A stretch of 60,630 nt of DNA from a bacterium (GCA_027364575.1 DAHXPC010000011.1:1-60630); one strand, 5' to 3'. Shown: positions 1-9,781, numbered from the stretch's first letter. Made by a program: numbers and translations. Notes: a model not told the origin generated them from the sequence alone.

Positions 1-282
1 AAATACTTAATTGGAGACAAGGCTTACGATAGTGAGAAATTAGATAAGGATCTAAAGACAAAAGGGATTATTATGATAGCGCCACATAAAAGGAACCGCA
101 AAGCTAGTAAAACGCAAGATGGGCGGCAATTAAGAAGATATAAGCGTCGTTGGAAAGTGGAACGCTTATTTGCATGGTTGCATAATTTTCGGCGGATTGT
201 TGTTAGATATGAAAGGAAAATCTGTAATTTTCTTGGGTTTGTCATGCTGGCATGCATGAAAATATTACTGAGGCATTTTTGA
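1..282 (+). CDS. IS5-family transposase, C-terminal part (cut by window edge)
   Basis: The frame is open from base 1 and ends with TGA at 280-282, so only the last 93 residues are visible. It contains the second catalytic Asp in GDKAYDS and, near the end, the [14 protein letters not shown] block that carries the catalytic Glu of IS5-type (IS427-like) DDE transposases. The element is inserted into a TrkA-N gene on the opposite strand; the IS end lies just after the stop codon, around 283-297, by the point where the neighbouring gene loses its family sequence. The 5' end, other terminal repeat and target duplication are outside the window, so completeness of the IS cannot be judged. Confidence 0.85.
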   Translation, partial: KYLIGDKAYDSEKLDKDLKTKGIIMIAPHKRNRKASKTQDGRQLRRYKRRWKVERLFAWLHNFRRIVVRYERKICNFLGFVMLACMKILLRHF

Positions 283-585
283 GATGACCTCTATTTTAAT
301 CTTGGGATTGAAATGTCTAGCACTCATCGCAATAGTTGCGTTTACCATGTCATCATCGGTTACAATCAGGATTGCCTTTGCGTCTTTGATCCCTGCCTGT
401 AAAAGCAGATATTCATTTCTAGCATCCCCTAAAATAAAAACACCGCTAACTTCTTCTACTTGCCAGCGCAGTTCCTCGTGGAGAATGTCGGAAATAACCA
501 CCATTTCTTGTTTGGCTTGTGTTAATAATTCAAAGGTTCTAAAACCCACATTGCCTAATCCACAAATAATAATATGGTTTAGCAT
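265..585 (-). pseudogene. TrkA-N / RCK NAD-binding domain protein, truncated by an IS
   Basis: The 106-residue frame begins with a Rossmann nucleotide-binding fold (IIICGLGNVGFRTFELL), continues through the GDARNEYLLLQAG and AKAILIVTDDDMVNATIA blocks, and then stops. These are hallmarks of the NAD-binding half of TrkA/RCK regulators of potassium channels or transporters. The last residues (EVISKMPQ) are encoded by the end of the adjoining IS5-family element, so the native C-terminal part was removed by the insertion. An RCK-only domain could in principle remain, but about 100 residues is short of a complete RCK_N plus RCK_C unit. Most likely an inactivated potassium-transport regulator. Confidence 0.75.
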
Positions 586-602
586 AAAAAAGATCGTCTA
601 TT

Positions 603-710
603 GAATACCGAATATTTGAAGCTCACCTTTACACCTCTTTTAGGGTGGGTCATGGTTTATCTATGAATAGGTTTACATAGATAACTATAGCTCTTAAATA
701 CTCGGTATTC
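603..710. repeat. Nested inverted repeat, about 108 bp
   Basis: An outer imperfect inverted repeat pairs 603-623 with 689-710 (core GAATACCG...AGCT, few mismatches). Inside it a second pair, GTTTATCTATG at 655-665 and CATAGATAAC at 676-685, forms a hairpin with a 10-base loop. It lies between the start of the truncated TrkA-N gene and the 3' end of the S9 peptidase gene. It could be a miniature mobile element or a transcription terminator/operator; no T-run follows either arm, which argues against a simple intrinsic terminator. Confidence 0.5.
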
Positions 711-723
711 CCGTGTCTATTTT

Positions 724-2748
724 CTATGACGAAGGCATTGGTAAATCTGTAATAAATTCTTTTCCGACTTTAAATTGTACGGAGGCGTTTTTGAAATCAT
801 TGTGAATGGGTTCAAATTTTCCTTTCAGGTGTTGGGCCAAAAATGCTTCTGCAATCGCATAAAAGGAGAGTCGATTTTCGGGTCTTCTAAATCCATGCCC
901 TTCATCGGGATATAATGCATAAGTCACGGGGATTTGTTTAGAATGCATCATATCTACAATTTGTTGCGATTCTGCTTCTTTGACACGTGGATCATTGGCA
1001 CCCTGTGCGATTAACAAGGGCTTTGTAATATTTTGAATAAAGTTGATAGGCGATCGGGAGGCTAGAAAGGCTCGTCCACTTTCAGTTTCAGGATCGCCCC
1101 CCACCATATTTTTGAGCGTTGCATAAAAAGATTTCCAATAGGGCGGGATAGAAGCCAGAAGGGTGGTTAAATTGCTTGGGCCGACAATGTCTATCCCACA
1201 AGCAAATACAGTGGGGGAAAAGGTCAGCCCCACTAAGGTTGCATATCCCCCATAGCTTCCGCCCATAATCGCAACGGTGTCGCGCTGGGTTATTTTATGC
1301 TGTATAGCCCATTCAACAGCATCGAGTAAATCATCATGCATTTTTCCGGCCCACTCAGCATTACCGGCATTGGCAAATTTTTTGCCTAAGCCGGAAGAGC
1401 CTCGATAATTGACGCTTAATACGGCATAGCCACGGTTGGTGAGCCATTGATGTTCTGGATCACATCCCCACGCGTCTCTTGCATGAGGGCCGCCGTGTAC
1501 AAATAACACCAGTGGGACAGGAGCACTTGCCAGCCCGTCTTTTTGCTGCACGGCCTTGGGCAAGGATAAATAGCTTACCAAAGATAAGCCATCCCTGGCG
1601 GGAATAACGATAGGGTGCATATGCGTTAGGGTTTCTTTATCCAAGTCCGGTTTGGCTGAAAATAGAAAATGAGCTTTTTGAGTACTGCGATCGTAATAAT
1701 AATATTGCGGGGAACGGTCATCTTTGAAATAGACCACTAACCAGGTTTTATCATTCAGCGTTCGATCGATGACTTTACATTCACCTTCGGCGAATTGATT
1801 GAGGTAGTCCCAATCTTTCGCGATCGATTTATCGACGACGGTCCATTTTGTTTTTTCATACGTGCTGGCATAGGCTTCAATCGTCAACTGAACCGGATGA
1901 ATCATAACATTACTGATATCCGCCTTATCGTTTTCCCCAATAATGGTACTCTTTTGGGTCTTAATATCCAGCATCGTCAGCGCGGCAGTATTGCGATCAC
2001 GGCTATCCAATAGGTATATAGCATCATTATTTTTGTTGAGACCCAAAATTTCAGTGGTCAAAATATCATCAGGGCCAATTTTTAAAAATTCCGTTTTTGA
2101 AAAATCTTTGGCTAACGCATAGACAATGGCGCCCCCTTCTGGGGTAGACTCCACACCAAAACGAATATTTAAATTTTCATCGCAGATAAAACTGCTAAAT
2201 GAATTGTTTTGGTATAAAGACGTTAATTTCCCAGTGCGGATATTAAGTCGATAAACATCATGAAAATCCGGACGCCGCTGGTTAAGACCAATTAAAATTT
2301 CGTTTGGAAGATGACGGCTGGTGGCCACTATTCGCGTCTGCACGTTATCCAATGAAGCCAAGACAGTTTTTTTACGCGTGTGAACGTCAATTTTATAAAT
2401 GCGCCAATTTTCATTGCCTTCATTATCATCGATAAATAAAATATCGCGATTATTATAGGCCCAAAAATAGCTGGCGACTCCTCGTTTTTGATTATCTGAA
2501 ATGGGATGCATGCTGTTTGGAATTTTGGGATCGCCCACCCAAACATTTAAGACACCTTGATGAGGGGCAAGATAAGATAAATGCTTGCCATTTGGACTGA
2601 TGCGTACTTGAGTAAATTGGGGATCGCTAAACAACATGGCGCGAGGAATGAGTTTATCTGTTTGTAAAGTTTGTGGGGCTGCCACGCTGAGGCTAGACAT
2701 AACGAATAAGAGGGAGGTTACGAATAATCGAGAAATAGGGGTAATCAT
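724..2748 (-). CDS. S9-family prolyl oligopeptidase / acylaminoacyl peptidase, exported
   Basis: The 674-residue protein starts with a Sec signal peptide (ISRLFVTSLLFVMSSLSVAA), so it acts in the periplasm. Residues about 40-400 form the beta-propeller of S9 peptidases, and the C-terminal 250 residues the alpha/beta-hydrolase domain. The catalytic triad is visible: Ser498 in GGSYGGYA, Asp586 in GANDPRVKEAES, His618 in YPDEGHGFRRPEN. The domain order and HGGPHARDAWG oxyanion loop match dipeptidyl/acylaminoacyl peptidases that hydrolyse oligopeptides. The ATG at 2748 is supported by the signal peptide. It is transcribed alone, divergently from the RND operon. Exact substrate unknown. Confidence 0.9.
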   Translation of the reverse strand: MITPISRLFVTSLLFVMSSLSVAAPQTLQTDKLIPRAMLFSDPQFTQVRISPNGKHLSYLAPHQGVLNVWVGDPKIPNSMHPISDNQKRGVASYFWAYNNRDILFIDDNEGNENWRIYKIDVHTRKKTVLASLDNVQTRIVATSRHLPNEILIGLNQRRPDFHDVYRLNIRTGKLTSLYQNNSFSSFICDENLNIRFGVESTPEGGAIVYALAKDFSKTEFLKIGPDDILTTEILGLNKNNDAIYLLDSRDRNTAALTMLDIKTQKSTIIGENDKADISNVMIHPVQLTIEAYASTYEKTKWTVVDKSIAKDWDYLNQFAEGECKVIDRTLNDKTWLVVYFKDDRSPQYYYYDRSTQKAHFLFSAKPDLDKETLTHMHPIVIPARDGLSLVSYLSLPKAVQQKDGLASAPVPLVLFVHGGPHARDAWGCDPEHQWLTNRGYAVLSVNYRGSSGLGKKFANAGNAEWAGKMHDDLLDAVEWAIQHKITQRDTVAIMGGSYGGYATLVGLTFSPTVFACGIDIVGPSNLTTLLASIPPYWKSFYATLKNMVGGDPETESGRAFLASRSPINFIQNITKPLLIAQGANDPRVKEAESQQIVDMMHSKQIPVTYALYPDEGHGFRRPENRLSFYAIAEAFLAQHLKGKFEPIHNDFKNASVQFKVGKEFITDLPMPSS

Positions 2749-2923
2749 TAAATTTCCTCAGATTAAGAAATGAGCATTTAGTATACATCAAATAGGCTAT
2801 TGCATGCCAAGCAAGGACTTTAGCTAATAGGTCTCTTGAAAGTTAGCTACTTACAACTATACTGGAAATCTATAGCGTACACACGACTACGCATTCATGT
2901 CGGCACCAAATTAGGATACATAA

Positions 2924-4078
2924 ATGGTAAGCATTGATTTTAAGTCCAAGCTAAAAAAGCCAATGGCAATGATGTTAATCATTACCGGTTCTTTTTTGGG
3001 TTGTATCGTAGGCTACAAAATATTTATTTTTTTTATGATGAAACAATATTTTAGTCAGGCTCAGCCACCGGTCAGCGTGACGACATTAGTTGCCGATTAT
3101 GATTCTTGGCAGCCGACTTTGCTGGCTTCAGGAAGTTTAACGGCGATCCAAGGCGTTGATGTGACCAGTGAAGCGGCAGGATTGGTGCGAAAAGTTCAGT
3201 TTATTCCCGGTAGTGAAGTAAAAGTAGGGGATATTTTAGTGGAGCTTAATCAAGAGGCAGACAGGGCAAGTTTACAAGCATTAAAAGCCAAAGCCGAGCT
3301 TGCCGAGGTGACATATCGTCGGGATAAAGCACAATTCCAAACACAAGCGATCAGTCAATCGGCGCTCGATGCAGGCAGTGCGGATTTAAAAAGCAAGATC
3401 GCAGAAGTCGATGCACAGGCGGCTAATTTGGCCAAAAAAACGATTGTAGCGCCTTTTAGTGGACGTCTTGGCATTGCAGCGGTGAATGAAGGGCAGTATG
3501 TCAATGCTGGCGATAAAATGGTGACCTTGCAGTCATTAGACTCGATTTACGTTGATTTTTATATTCCACAGCAATCGCTTGCCAAGCTTAAGCCGGGGAA
3601 AAAAATCCTCATCAAAACAGAAAGCTACCCTGATCAAGTTTTTGAAGGATCGATCAATGCCATTGATCCCAAAGTAAACGTTGTTACCCGGACGGTTCAT
3701 GTTCAAGCAACACTGTCTAATCCTGAAAAAAAATTGTTGCCCGGTATGTTTGTATCGGTTGAAATGCATGTGGATACGCCAAAACACTATTTGACACTCC
3801 CGCAAACCGCAATTAGTTATAATCCGTATGGCGAAATCGTTTATGTGGTTACGGAAAAAGCGCGAAATGCTAAAAATGAGCCAATTCTCGTGGCCCACCA
3901 AACTTTCGTCACCGTCGGGGATAAAAGAGGCGATCAAGTGGCTATAGTATCGGGGATAGAAAAAAATCAGCAGATTGTGACCAGTGGTCAGCTAAAATTA
4001 AAAAATGGCGATGAAGTCGTGATTAATAATTCAGTATTACCGGCCAATAATCCCGATCCCGAGCCCATTGATGAATAG
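2924..4078 (+). CDS. RND efflux periplasmic adaptor (membrane fusion protein)
   Basis: At 384 residues this matches HlyD/AcrA-type adaptors. An N-terminal hydrophobic segment (about residues 15-38) anchors it in the inner membrane. A split lipoyl domain follows: GSLTAIQGVDVTSEAAGLV and the later VAPFSGRLGIAAVNEGQYVN, separated by a short Ala/Lys/Gln-rich alpha-hairpin. The beta-barrel and membrane-proximal domains close the protein. The start has AGGA eight bases upstream. The next gene, 12 bp downstream, encodes the RND pump, so the two form an operon; no outer-membrane channel gene is adjacent, so a TolC-type protein from elsewhere is presumably recruited. Confidence 0.92.
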   Translation: MVSIDFKSKLKKPMAMMLIITGSFLGCIVGYKIFIFFMMKQYFSQAQPPVSVTTLVADYDSWQPTLLASGSLTAIQGVDVTSEAAGLVRKVQFIPGSEVKVGDILVELNQEADRASLQALKAKAELAEVTYRRDKAQFQTQAISQSALDAGSADLKSKIAEVDAQAANLAKKTIVAPFSGRLGIAAVNEGQYVNAGDKMVTLQSLDSIYVDFYIPQQSLAKLKPGKKILIKTESYPDQVFEGSINAIDPKVNVVTRTVHVQATLSNPEKKLLPGMFVSVEMHVDTPKHYLTLPQTAISYNPYGEIVYVVTEKARNAKNEPILVAHQTFVTVGDKRGDQVAIVSGIEKNQQIVTSGQLKLKNGDEVVINNSVLPANNPDPEPIDE

Positions 4079-4090
4079 GTCAATATCATT

Positions 4091-7000
4091 ATGAAGTTTA
4101 CCGATATCTTTATTCAAAAGCCCGTTTTAGCGACGGTTTTAAGTCTTCTTATTTTAGTATTAGGCCTGCGTTCAGTCGAACTATTATCGGTTCGGCAATA
4201 CCCGTATGTACAAAATGCCGTTATTACCGTTTCAACTGCCTATATGGGGGCCGACGCAGAACTGGTTGCAGGGTTTATCACAACCCCTTTGGAAAATTCT
4301 ATTGCAGAGGCGAATGGCATTGATTATCTGACTTCTTCCAGTACTGATAGTATAAGTACCGTTCAAGCTGTCTTACGCTTAAATTATGATCCGAATGCCG
4401 CACTCACTGAAATCAATACCAAAGTAAATGCTATCGTGAATCGTTTACCTAAGGAAGCGCAGCAGCCGGTATTAACCATATCAATGGGGGATTCTATCCA
4501 TGCAATGTATCTCGGTTTTTACAGCAAAGAATTACCCGCGAACAAGATTACCGATTATTTGATTCGAGTGGTGCAGCCTAAATTGCAAGCAGTGGAAGGG
4601 GTACAACAAGCAGAAATTTTAGGGGGGCGCCAATTTTCCATGCGCATCTGGCTTGATCCGAAAAAGCTTTCAGCGTATGCCATAACCGCTACCGATGTTG
4701 CCACTGTATTGGCTGCCAATAATTTTATTGCTGCTGCCGGTCAAACAGAAGGAGATAACATTAGCATCAATATTCGGGCAGATACGGGACTCCATACGGT
4801 CGATGAATTTAAAAAACTAGTGATTCGATCGAGTCATGGGGCCTTTGTTCGGTTAGAAGACGTCGCGAAAGTCACATTGGGTGCAAACAACTACAATACC
4901 GCCGTTCGATTTGATGGCCAAGATGCCATTTATATTGGAATAGAAGTGGCTTCAAACGCCAATTTACTCACAGTGATTGAAAATGTTCGAAAATTATTTC
5001 CTTCCTTGCAGCAACAATTACCACAAGGGTTAAGTGGGGAAATTGTGCATGATGCCAGTCAGTTTGTCCAAAGCTCCATTCATGAAGTAGAAACGGCATT
5101 AGGCGAAGCCTTATTTATTGTGACCTTGGTGATCTTTTTATTCTTAGGCAATATGCGTTCGGTGGCAATTCCTGTAATTGTGATCCCTCTTTCCTTAATT
5201 GGTGCATTTTTCATTATGTTACTGTTTGGCTATTCGATTAATCTGCTCACATTGTTGGCTTTGGTATTGGCCATTGGCTTAGTGGTGGATGATGCCATTA
5301 TTATTGTCGAAAATATCCATCGACATATGGAACAAGGGATGAAAGCAAAAGACGCAGCGTTATTAGGCGCACGTGAATTGGCTGGGCCTATTATTGCAAT
5401 ATCGGTAGTATTAATTGCCGTTTATGTCCCCATTGGATTTATGGGCGGGCTAACAGGCACTCTGTTTACGGAATTTGCCTTTACCTTGGCAGGTGCGGTT
5501 GGCGTCTCTGCCATCTTAGCGCTGACTTTGTCTCCGATGATGTGTGCAAGATTCATGAAAGAACAGCAGGATGCAGAAGACAAAAATGCATTGATTACTT
5601 TTATTGATGATAAATTTGAAAAATTACGCATAGCTTATGAAAAAGCTTTGCAGAAATGTTTAGAGATGCTACCTGTTATGGCAGTTTTTGCTTTAATTAT
5701 TATTCTCAGTATTGTATTTTTGTATAAGACATCGCGTTCTGAGCTGGCACCTCAAGAAGATCAAGGCGTTATTATTTCTTTTTTAACGGCACCGGCCAAT
5801 GCTACATTAAGGCAAACCCAGCAATATTCAAAAGAAGTGTACAAGATTTTTTCTAAATTTTCGGAGATGCAACACGCATTTCAACTCGATGGGATAGGTG
5901 GACCCAATACCGGTATTGCTGGAATGGTCTTAAAACCTTGGCAAGATCGTTCCAGGACGACGCATACGATTCAGCCCCATTTACAACAAGAACTTGCCAA
6001 TATCGCAGGCGCAAAAATGGTTGTTTTTCAGCCTTCTTCCTTGCCGGGAAATGGGGGGGGATTACCGGTACAGTTTGTGATGGGCACCACAGATCCTTAT
6101 GCTAAATTAAATGAAGTTTCCGAACGGCTACTGACCAAAGTGAAAGCCAGCGGGAAATTTGTCTATCTGGATACCGATCTTAAAATTGATAAACCCCAAG
6201 TGTCGATTGAGTTTGATCGCGATAAAATTGCTGAATTAGGCTTAACAATGAAAGATATTGGGAGCACGTTGGCTTATTCATTAAGTGGTGGCTATATCAA
6301 TTACTTTAGCCTTGCAGATCGATCTTACACGGTTGTTCCGCAGCTTATGCGTTCGGCACGCTTAAATTATCATCAATTGTTAGATTATTCGATTGCCAAT
6401 CAAAATGGGATCCCCGTGCCGTTATCCAGTGTTGCACGCATACACACACAAGTGGTTCCTGAAGCGTTGCATCATTTTCAACAATTAAATTCTGTGACGA
6501 TATCCGGGGTGGCATTTCCTGGGATTACATTAGGCGAAGCATTAATGACGATGAAAAACCTAGCAGCGGATGTCTTACCAGAAGGATATACCATTGATTT
6601 TGCCGGTCAATCTAGACAATATGAACAAGAAGGCAGTGCACTCATGCTAACCTTCTTTTTTGCTTTAGTGATAATTTTCCTTGCATTGGCGGCACAGTTT
6701 GAAAGCTTTATCGATCCGATCATTGTTTTAATTAGTGTACCAATGTCCATTTGTGGCGCAATGATTTTTATTTGCTTAGGCGTAGGTGGAATAACCTTGA
6801 ATATTTATACGGAGGTAGGTTTAGTTACCCTCATTGGGTTAATTAGTAAACATGGCATTTTAATTGTACAGTTTGCCAATGATCTCCTAAAGGAAGGGAA
6901 AAGCAAAAGACAAGCCATTGAAATAGCTGCAGGGACTCGATTGCGACCCATATTAATGACAACTGCTGCAATGGTATTAGGGGTTGTGCCTTTAGTGACA

Positions 7001-7147
7001 GCAACCGGTGCGGGGGCTGCGAGCCGGTTTAATATTGGGGTTGTCATTGCTTCTGGGCTATCCATAGGAACCGTATTTACTTTATTTGTATTGCCGGCGG
7101 TTTATTTATTAATGGCAAAAGAACCGAAAAAGATCAGCAGTGCATAA
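4091..7147 (+). CDS. RND multidrug efflux permease (AcrB/MexB type)
   Basis: The 1018-residue length and alternating pattern (one TM, about 300-residue periplasmic loop, six TMs, a second TM/loop/TM set) are those of proton-driven RND exporters. The first TM begins with KPVLATVLSLLILVLGL. TM4 carries the paired acidic residues of the proton relay in GLVVDDAIIIVENIHRHME. The TM11 region has GLISKHGILIVQFANDLL. It pumps hydrophobic or amphiphilic compounds from the periplasm/inner membrane through an outer-membrane channel together with the adaptor encoded upstream. Substrate range cannot be read from sequence. No regulator gene is adjacent. Confidence 0.94.
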   Translation: MKFTDIFIQKPVLATVLSLLILVLGLRSVELLSVRQYPYVQNAVITVSTAYMGADAELVAGFITTPLENSIAEANGIDYLTSSSTDSISTVQAVLRLNYDPNAALTEINTKVNAIVNRLPKEAQQPVLTISMGDSIHAMYLGFYSKELPANKITDYLIRVVQPKLQAVEGVQQAEILGGRQFSMRIWLDPKKLSAYAITATDVATVLAANNFIAAAGQTEGDNISINIRADTGLHTVDEFKKLVIRSSHGAFVRLEDVAKVTLGANNYNTAVRFDGQDAIYIGIEVASNANLLTVIENVRKLFPSLQQQLPQGLSGEIVHDASQFVQSSIHEVETALGEALFIVTLVIFLFLGNMRSVAIPVIVIPLSLIGAFFIMLLFGYSINLLTLLALVLAIGLVVDDAIIIVENIHRHMEQGMKAKDAALLGARELAGPIIAISVVLIAVYVPIGFMGGLTGTLFTEFAFTLAGAVGVSAILALTLSPMMCARFMKEQQDAEDKNALITFIDDKFEKLRIAYEKALQKCLEMLPVMAVFALIIILSIVFLYKTSRSELAPQEDQGVIISFLTAPANATLRQTQQYSKEVYKIFSKFSEMQHAFQLDGIGGPNTGIAGMVLKPWQDRSRTTHTIQPHLQQELANIAGAKMVVFQPSSLPGNGGGLPVQFVMGTTDPYAKLNEVSERLLTKVKASGKFVYLDTDLKIDKPQVSIEFDRDKIAELGLTMKDIGSTLAYSLSGGYINYFSLADRSYTVVPQLMRSARLNYHQLLDYSIANQNGIPVPLSSVARIHTQVVPEALHHFQQLNSVTISGVAFPGITLGEALMTMKNLAADVLPEGYTIDFAGQSRQYEQEGSALMLTFFFALVIIFLALAAQFESFIDPIIVLISVPMSICGAMIFICLGVGGITLNIYTEVGLVTLIGLISKHGILIVQFANDLLKEGKSKRQAIEIAAGTRLRPILMTTAAMVLGVVPLVTATGAGAASRFNIGVVIASGLSIGTVFTLFVLPAVYLLMAKEPKKISSA

Positions 7148-7150
7148 ATG

Positions 7151-7954
7151 CTATTCTTTTTGTTCTTCTAAACCCTTAAAGTTCCAAAGATGCTGATCCA
7201 TCAGCTGGCTCGGCTTTATGCTTTGTAACGCTGCCAACATATTGCTGGGGATCTTAGGGTTTTCTGCTTCCAGCGAATGGATAAGGTTTTTAATTCTGAC
7301 GCGGGCAAGATTTTCTTGTGCCCCACACAAATTACAGGGAATGATGGGATATTTTCGCTCAGTTGCATAGGCAATAATGTCTTTTTCTTGTCAAAGCACT
7401 AAGGGTCTTATTAATATATGCTTTTTGTTGTCGCTTAAAAGCTTAGGCGGCATGGAGCGAATTTCCCCATTGTACATAATAGACATTAACAAAGTTCGAA
7501 TGAGATCATCTCTATGATGGCCTAAGGCGATTTTATTAAATCCATGTTCTTCTGCATAGCGATAAATAATGCCGCGTCTTAAACGGGAACATAGTGAACA
7601 ATAGGTTTGGCCTTCTGGAATTTTTTCTTTAACAATGGAGTAAGTGTCACGGGTCAAAATTTCGTGTTGAATGCCTTCTTTTTTTAAAAAATCTCTTAAG
7701 GCATTGTCGTCCCAGCCCGGTTGTGCCTGATCAAGGGTAAACGAAAAAATTTCAAATTTATTGCCGGAGCGCTGCCTGAGAAGTTTTAAAATGGATAATA
7801 AAGTAAAAGAGTCTTTTCCACCGGAAAGACATACCATCACTCTATCTCCGGCTTGTATAAGATTATAATCGGCTACTGCTTTGCCGGTGCAATGCAAAAG
7901 TTTCTTTTCAATTTTTGATCGAAAAACCTGAATGGGTTCAGAGACTGGCTGCAC
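7151..7954 (-). pseudogene. ttcA: tRNA 2-thiocytidine biosynthesis protein TtcA, in-frame TGA
   Basis: TtcA thiolates C32 of certain tRNAs using ATP and a [4Fe-4S] cluster. The first 187 residues have the PP-loop SGGKDS (44-49) and the CSLC pair (Cys119, Cys122). A TGA at 7391-7393 interrupts the frame directly after RPLVL. Translation of the same frame beyond it gives [23 protein letters not shown] and ends with [11 protein letters not shown] and TAG at 7151-7153, i.e. the complete TtcA C-terminus including the third cluster Cys. So the gene is full length (267 codons) except for one stop, where relatives commonly have Cys. Either a nonsense mutation, readthrough or a sequencing error. It follows mltD by 9 bp in one transcript. 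Confidence 0.85.
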
Positions 7955-7963
7955 AATGATGTC

Positions 7964-8944
7964 CTAGCGTTTTTTTGCTAGATTGTATTCAAATCTTTCG
8001 ACATTGGCAACAGGGAGTAATATACCTTGAGGGCCTTTAGGATGTGTGCTTGCGCGCCTATAGCCAGGATTAAGCCGTTTTAGCTCATGAATATTGATAT
8101 CGGCTAATTTGGCAGCCTGATGGAAGTTTAGGGGGGTCCCTGGGTTTACTTGCATAAAATAAGGCTTGTTGGCAATGTGCGGCATTGAAATGGCATGCTT
8201 TTCGGGATTTTTAATAATTTCTGCTAAGGCTAAAAAGCGTGGGATATATTCACGTGTTTCTTTAGGAAGTTTGAGATCCCAAAAGGTAATGGGTTTTCCG
8301 GCAAGCTTATTTTGTTTAATGGCCTTATGAATGGTGCCTTCCCCTGCATTATAGGCAGCTAGGGCGAGGATCCAGTTATTATCAAATTCTTTGTGTAAAA
8401 AAGACAGATAGTTGAGTGCGGCTTGCGTAGAGGCCTTGATATCGCGCCTTCCATCGTACCATTCGTCTTGTTTTAAGCCATAATTTCTGCCGGTACTGGG
8501 AATAAATTGCCATAACCCAGCAGCGCCTTGATGTGAGGTTGCTTGGGGTTGAAAGGCGCTTTCTACCATTGGCAGTAAAGCAAGTTCAGTGGGCATATTC
8601 CGCTTTTCAAGTTGTTCAACAATATAATATAAATATGGGGTTGCTTGCGATCCCATTTTGGTTAAGCTTTTTTCTTCTTGGCTAAATTTTTTGACATATT
8701 TTTGGACATGTTTGTGGCCTTCGCTATGGGTTTCTTTTGCGCTCATTTTAGCGCTTTCGCCAATCCTACCCCAGACATGTTTGTGGCTGGAAGCGGCCTT
8801 TCTGTGGATAGGGCGAAGAGAAGCTGAAGGGCTTTGCAGCGTGGACAGCGGCACGTGTTGTTCACAAGCGCAAAGACTTAACAGTGTAATAGCCAGACTA
8901 AATGCTTTTATCGTGGGATAAGGGGTAGTGTTAACATTATTCAT
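7964..8944 (-). CDS. mltD: Membrane-bound lytic transglycosylase D, lipoprotein
   Basis: The 326-residue protein has a lipoprotein signal (LCAC, lipidated Cys27). A family-1 SLT domain follows at about residues 110-230, with catalytic Glu128 in LLPMVESAF and the signatures GAAGLWQFIPSTGRNYGL and ALAAYNAGEGTI. A single LysM-like module is seen at about 275-320 (VNPGTPLNFHQAAKLADI...LNPGY). MltD cleaves the MurNAc-GlcNAc bond of peptidoglycan from the inner face of the outer membrane, forming 1,6-anhydro products. Many relatives carry two or more LysM modules; here only one is evident. First gene of a two-gene transcript with ttcA. Confidence 0.9.
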   Translation of the reverse strand: MNNVNTTPYPTIKAFSLAITLLSLCACEQHVPLSTLQSPSASLRPIHRKAASSHKHVWGRIGESAKMSAKETHSEGHKHVQKYVKKFSQEEKSLTKMGSQATPYLYYIVEQLEKRNMPTELALLPMVESAFQPQATSHQGAAGLWQFIPSTGRNYGLKQDEWYDGRRDIKASTQAALNYLSFLHKEFDNNWILALAAYNAGEGTIHKAIKQNKLAGKPITFWDLKLPKETREYIPRFLALAEIIKNPEKHAISMPHIANKPYFMQVNPGTPLNFHQAAKLADINIHELKRLNPGYRRASTHPKGPQGILLPVANVERFEYNLAKKR

Positions 8945-9412
8945 TTGAATAACCTCTGATTTTTGAGGATTTTTGCCGGATAAAATCTTAGAAACATAAA
9001 TCTTAACTTATTGAAATTTATATTAAATTTATCTGATTTTGTCAAAAACCGCCCCTTAAAATTAAAAACACTGTACATAGAGTAATATTTATAAAAGTTA
9101 ACATACGTGGATAAGCAAGGCGCGTCAACCCGCTATAAGATCAGCTTTTACCAAATTGCTGACATAGCTGGCATTGGGTATGTCCACGTATAGGTCTAGA
9201 GATAGAAACTATTTTTTTAAATAAACCTACATTTTTGAATCATGGCATTTCCGTAGGAAATTTTATAATTGATTATCTAGAACAAAAAAATCTTAAGGTG
9301 TCTTGCGTCAAACAGTTGTCAGTTTGACAAACCCACTGATCAGAAACTATGTTTATAGTGTTAAGCGAAAATTTTAAATTTAAAATTGTGTAATTTTAGT
9401 GAGGTAAAGTTG
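8945..9412. other. Intergenic region with two inverted repeats
   Basis: No gene is supported in this 468-base divergent region. ATACGTGGATAAG near 9102-9114 is mirrored by TATGTCCACGTAT near 9178-9190. A perfect 7-bp inverted repeat, GTCAAAC (9307-9313) and GTTTGAC (9322-9328), sits about 85 bases upstream of the small lipoprotein start and could be a regulator site. The rest is AT-rich and probably holds the mltD and lipoprotein promoters. Confidence 0.35.
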
Positions 9413-9745
9413 ATGAAAAGCTCTATTATCAAACAATTGTCTTTAGTTTCAATGGGTGTAGCATTGGTTTGCTCATCTTTAGGCTGTGCAGAACGCATTT
9501 CAGAATCTTCTTCTTATCGCAGTGGTAAAAATTGGGCAGAAGCAAGACATACTGAAGTCGATAAATACCGAAATGGTTCTTATGAAATTGATAAAGATGT
9601 TTGGCGTGAAAGATATATTTGTCTTAAAAATGGCAAATATGTTAAGTCCACCACAGGAAAACATTGCCGTGAATTAGGCGGAAAAGTTTATTTTGAAGTT
9701 ATCAAAGAGTCTACAGATATTGATAGAATACCTGTAAGGAAATAA
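9413..9745 (+). CDS. Small lipoprotein of unknown function
   Basis: An upstream TTG is possible, but ATG at 9413 is preceded by GTGAGGTAAAG at a proper distance and begins a clear signal peptide (MKSSIIKQLSLVSMGVALV...). The lipobox SLGC gives a mature protein of about 85 residues, rich in charged residues, with two further cysteines (YICLKNG and KHCRELGGK). I recognise no family. It is followed by a strong intrinsic terminator and has its own long upstream region, so it is monocistronic. The two mature-domain cysteines could form a disulfide in the periplasm. Confidence 0.75.
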   Translation: MKSSIIKQLSLVSMGVALVCSSLGCAERISESSSYRSGKNWAEARHTEVDKYRNGSYEIDKDVWRERYICLKNGKYVKSTTGKHCRELGGKVYFEVIKESTDIDRIPVRK

Positions 9746-9781
9746 TCTTTGTAGGTTGTTGAATAGACGTTGAATAAAGAT

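Noticed and set aside
3536..3937. Minus-strand ORF of 133 codons in the RND adaptor gene
   Set aside because: Shadow of a well-supported gene on the other strand; no recognisable domain or RBS.
7388..7396. TGA in ttcA as a selenocysteine codon
   Set aside because: The usual residue there is an ordinary, non-catalytic Cys; I see no convincing SECIS-like hairpin directly after the TGA, and no other selenoprotein is in the window.
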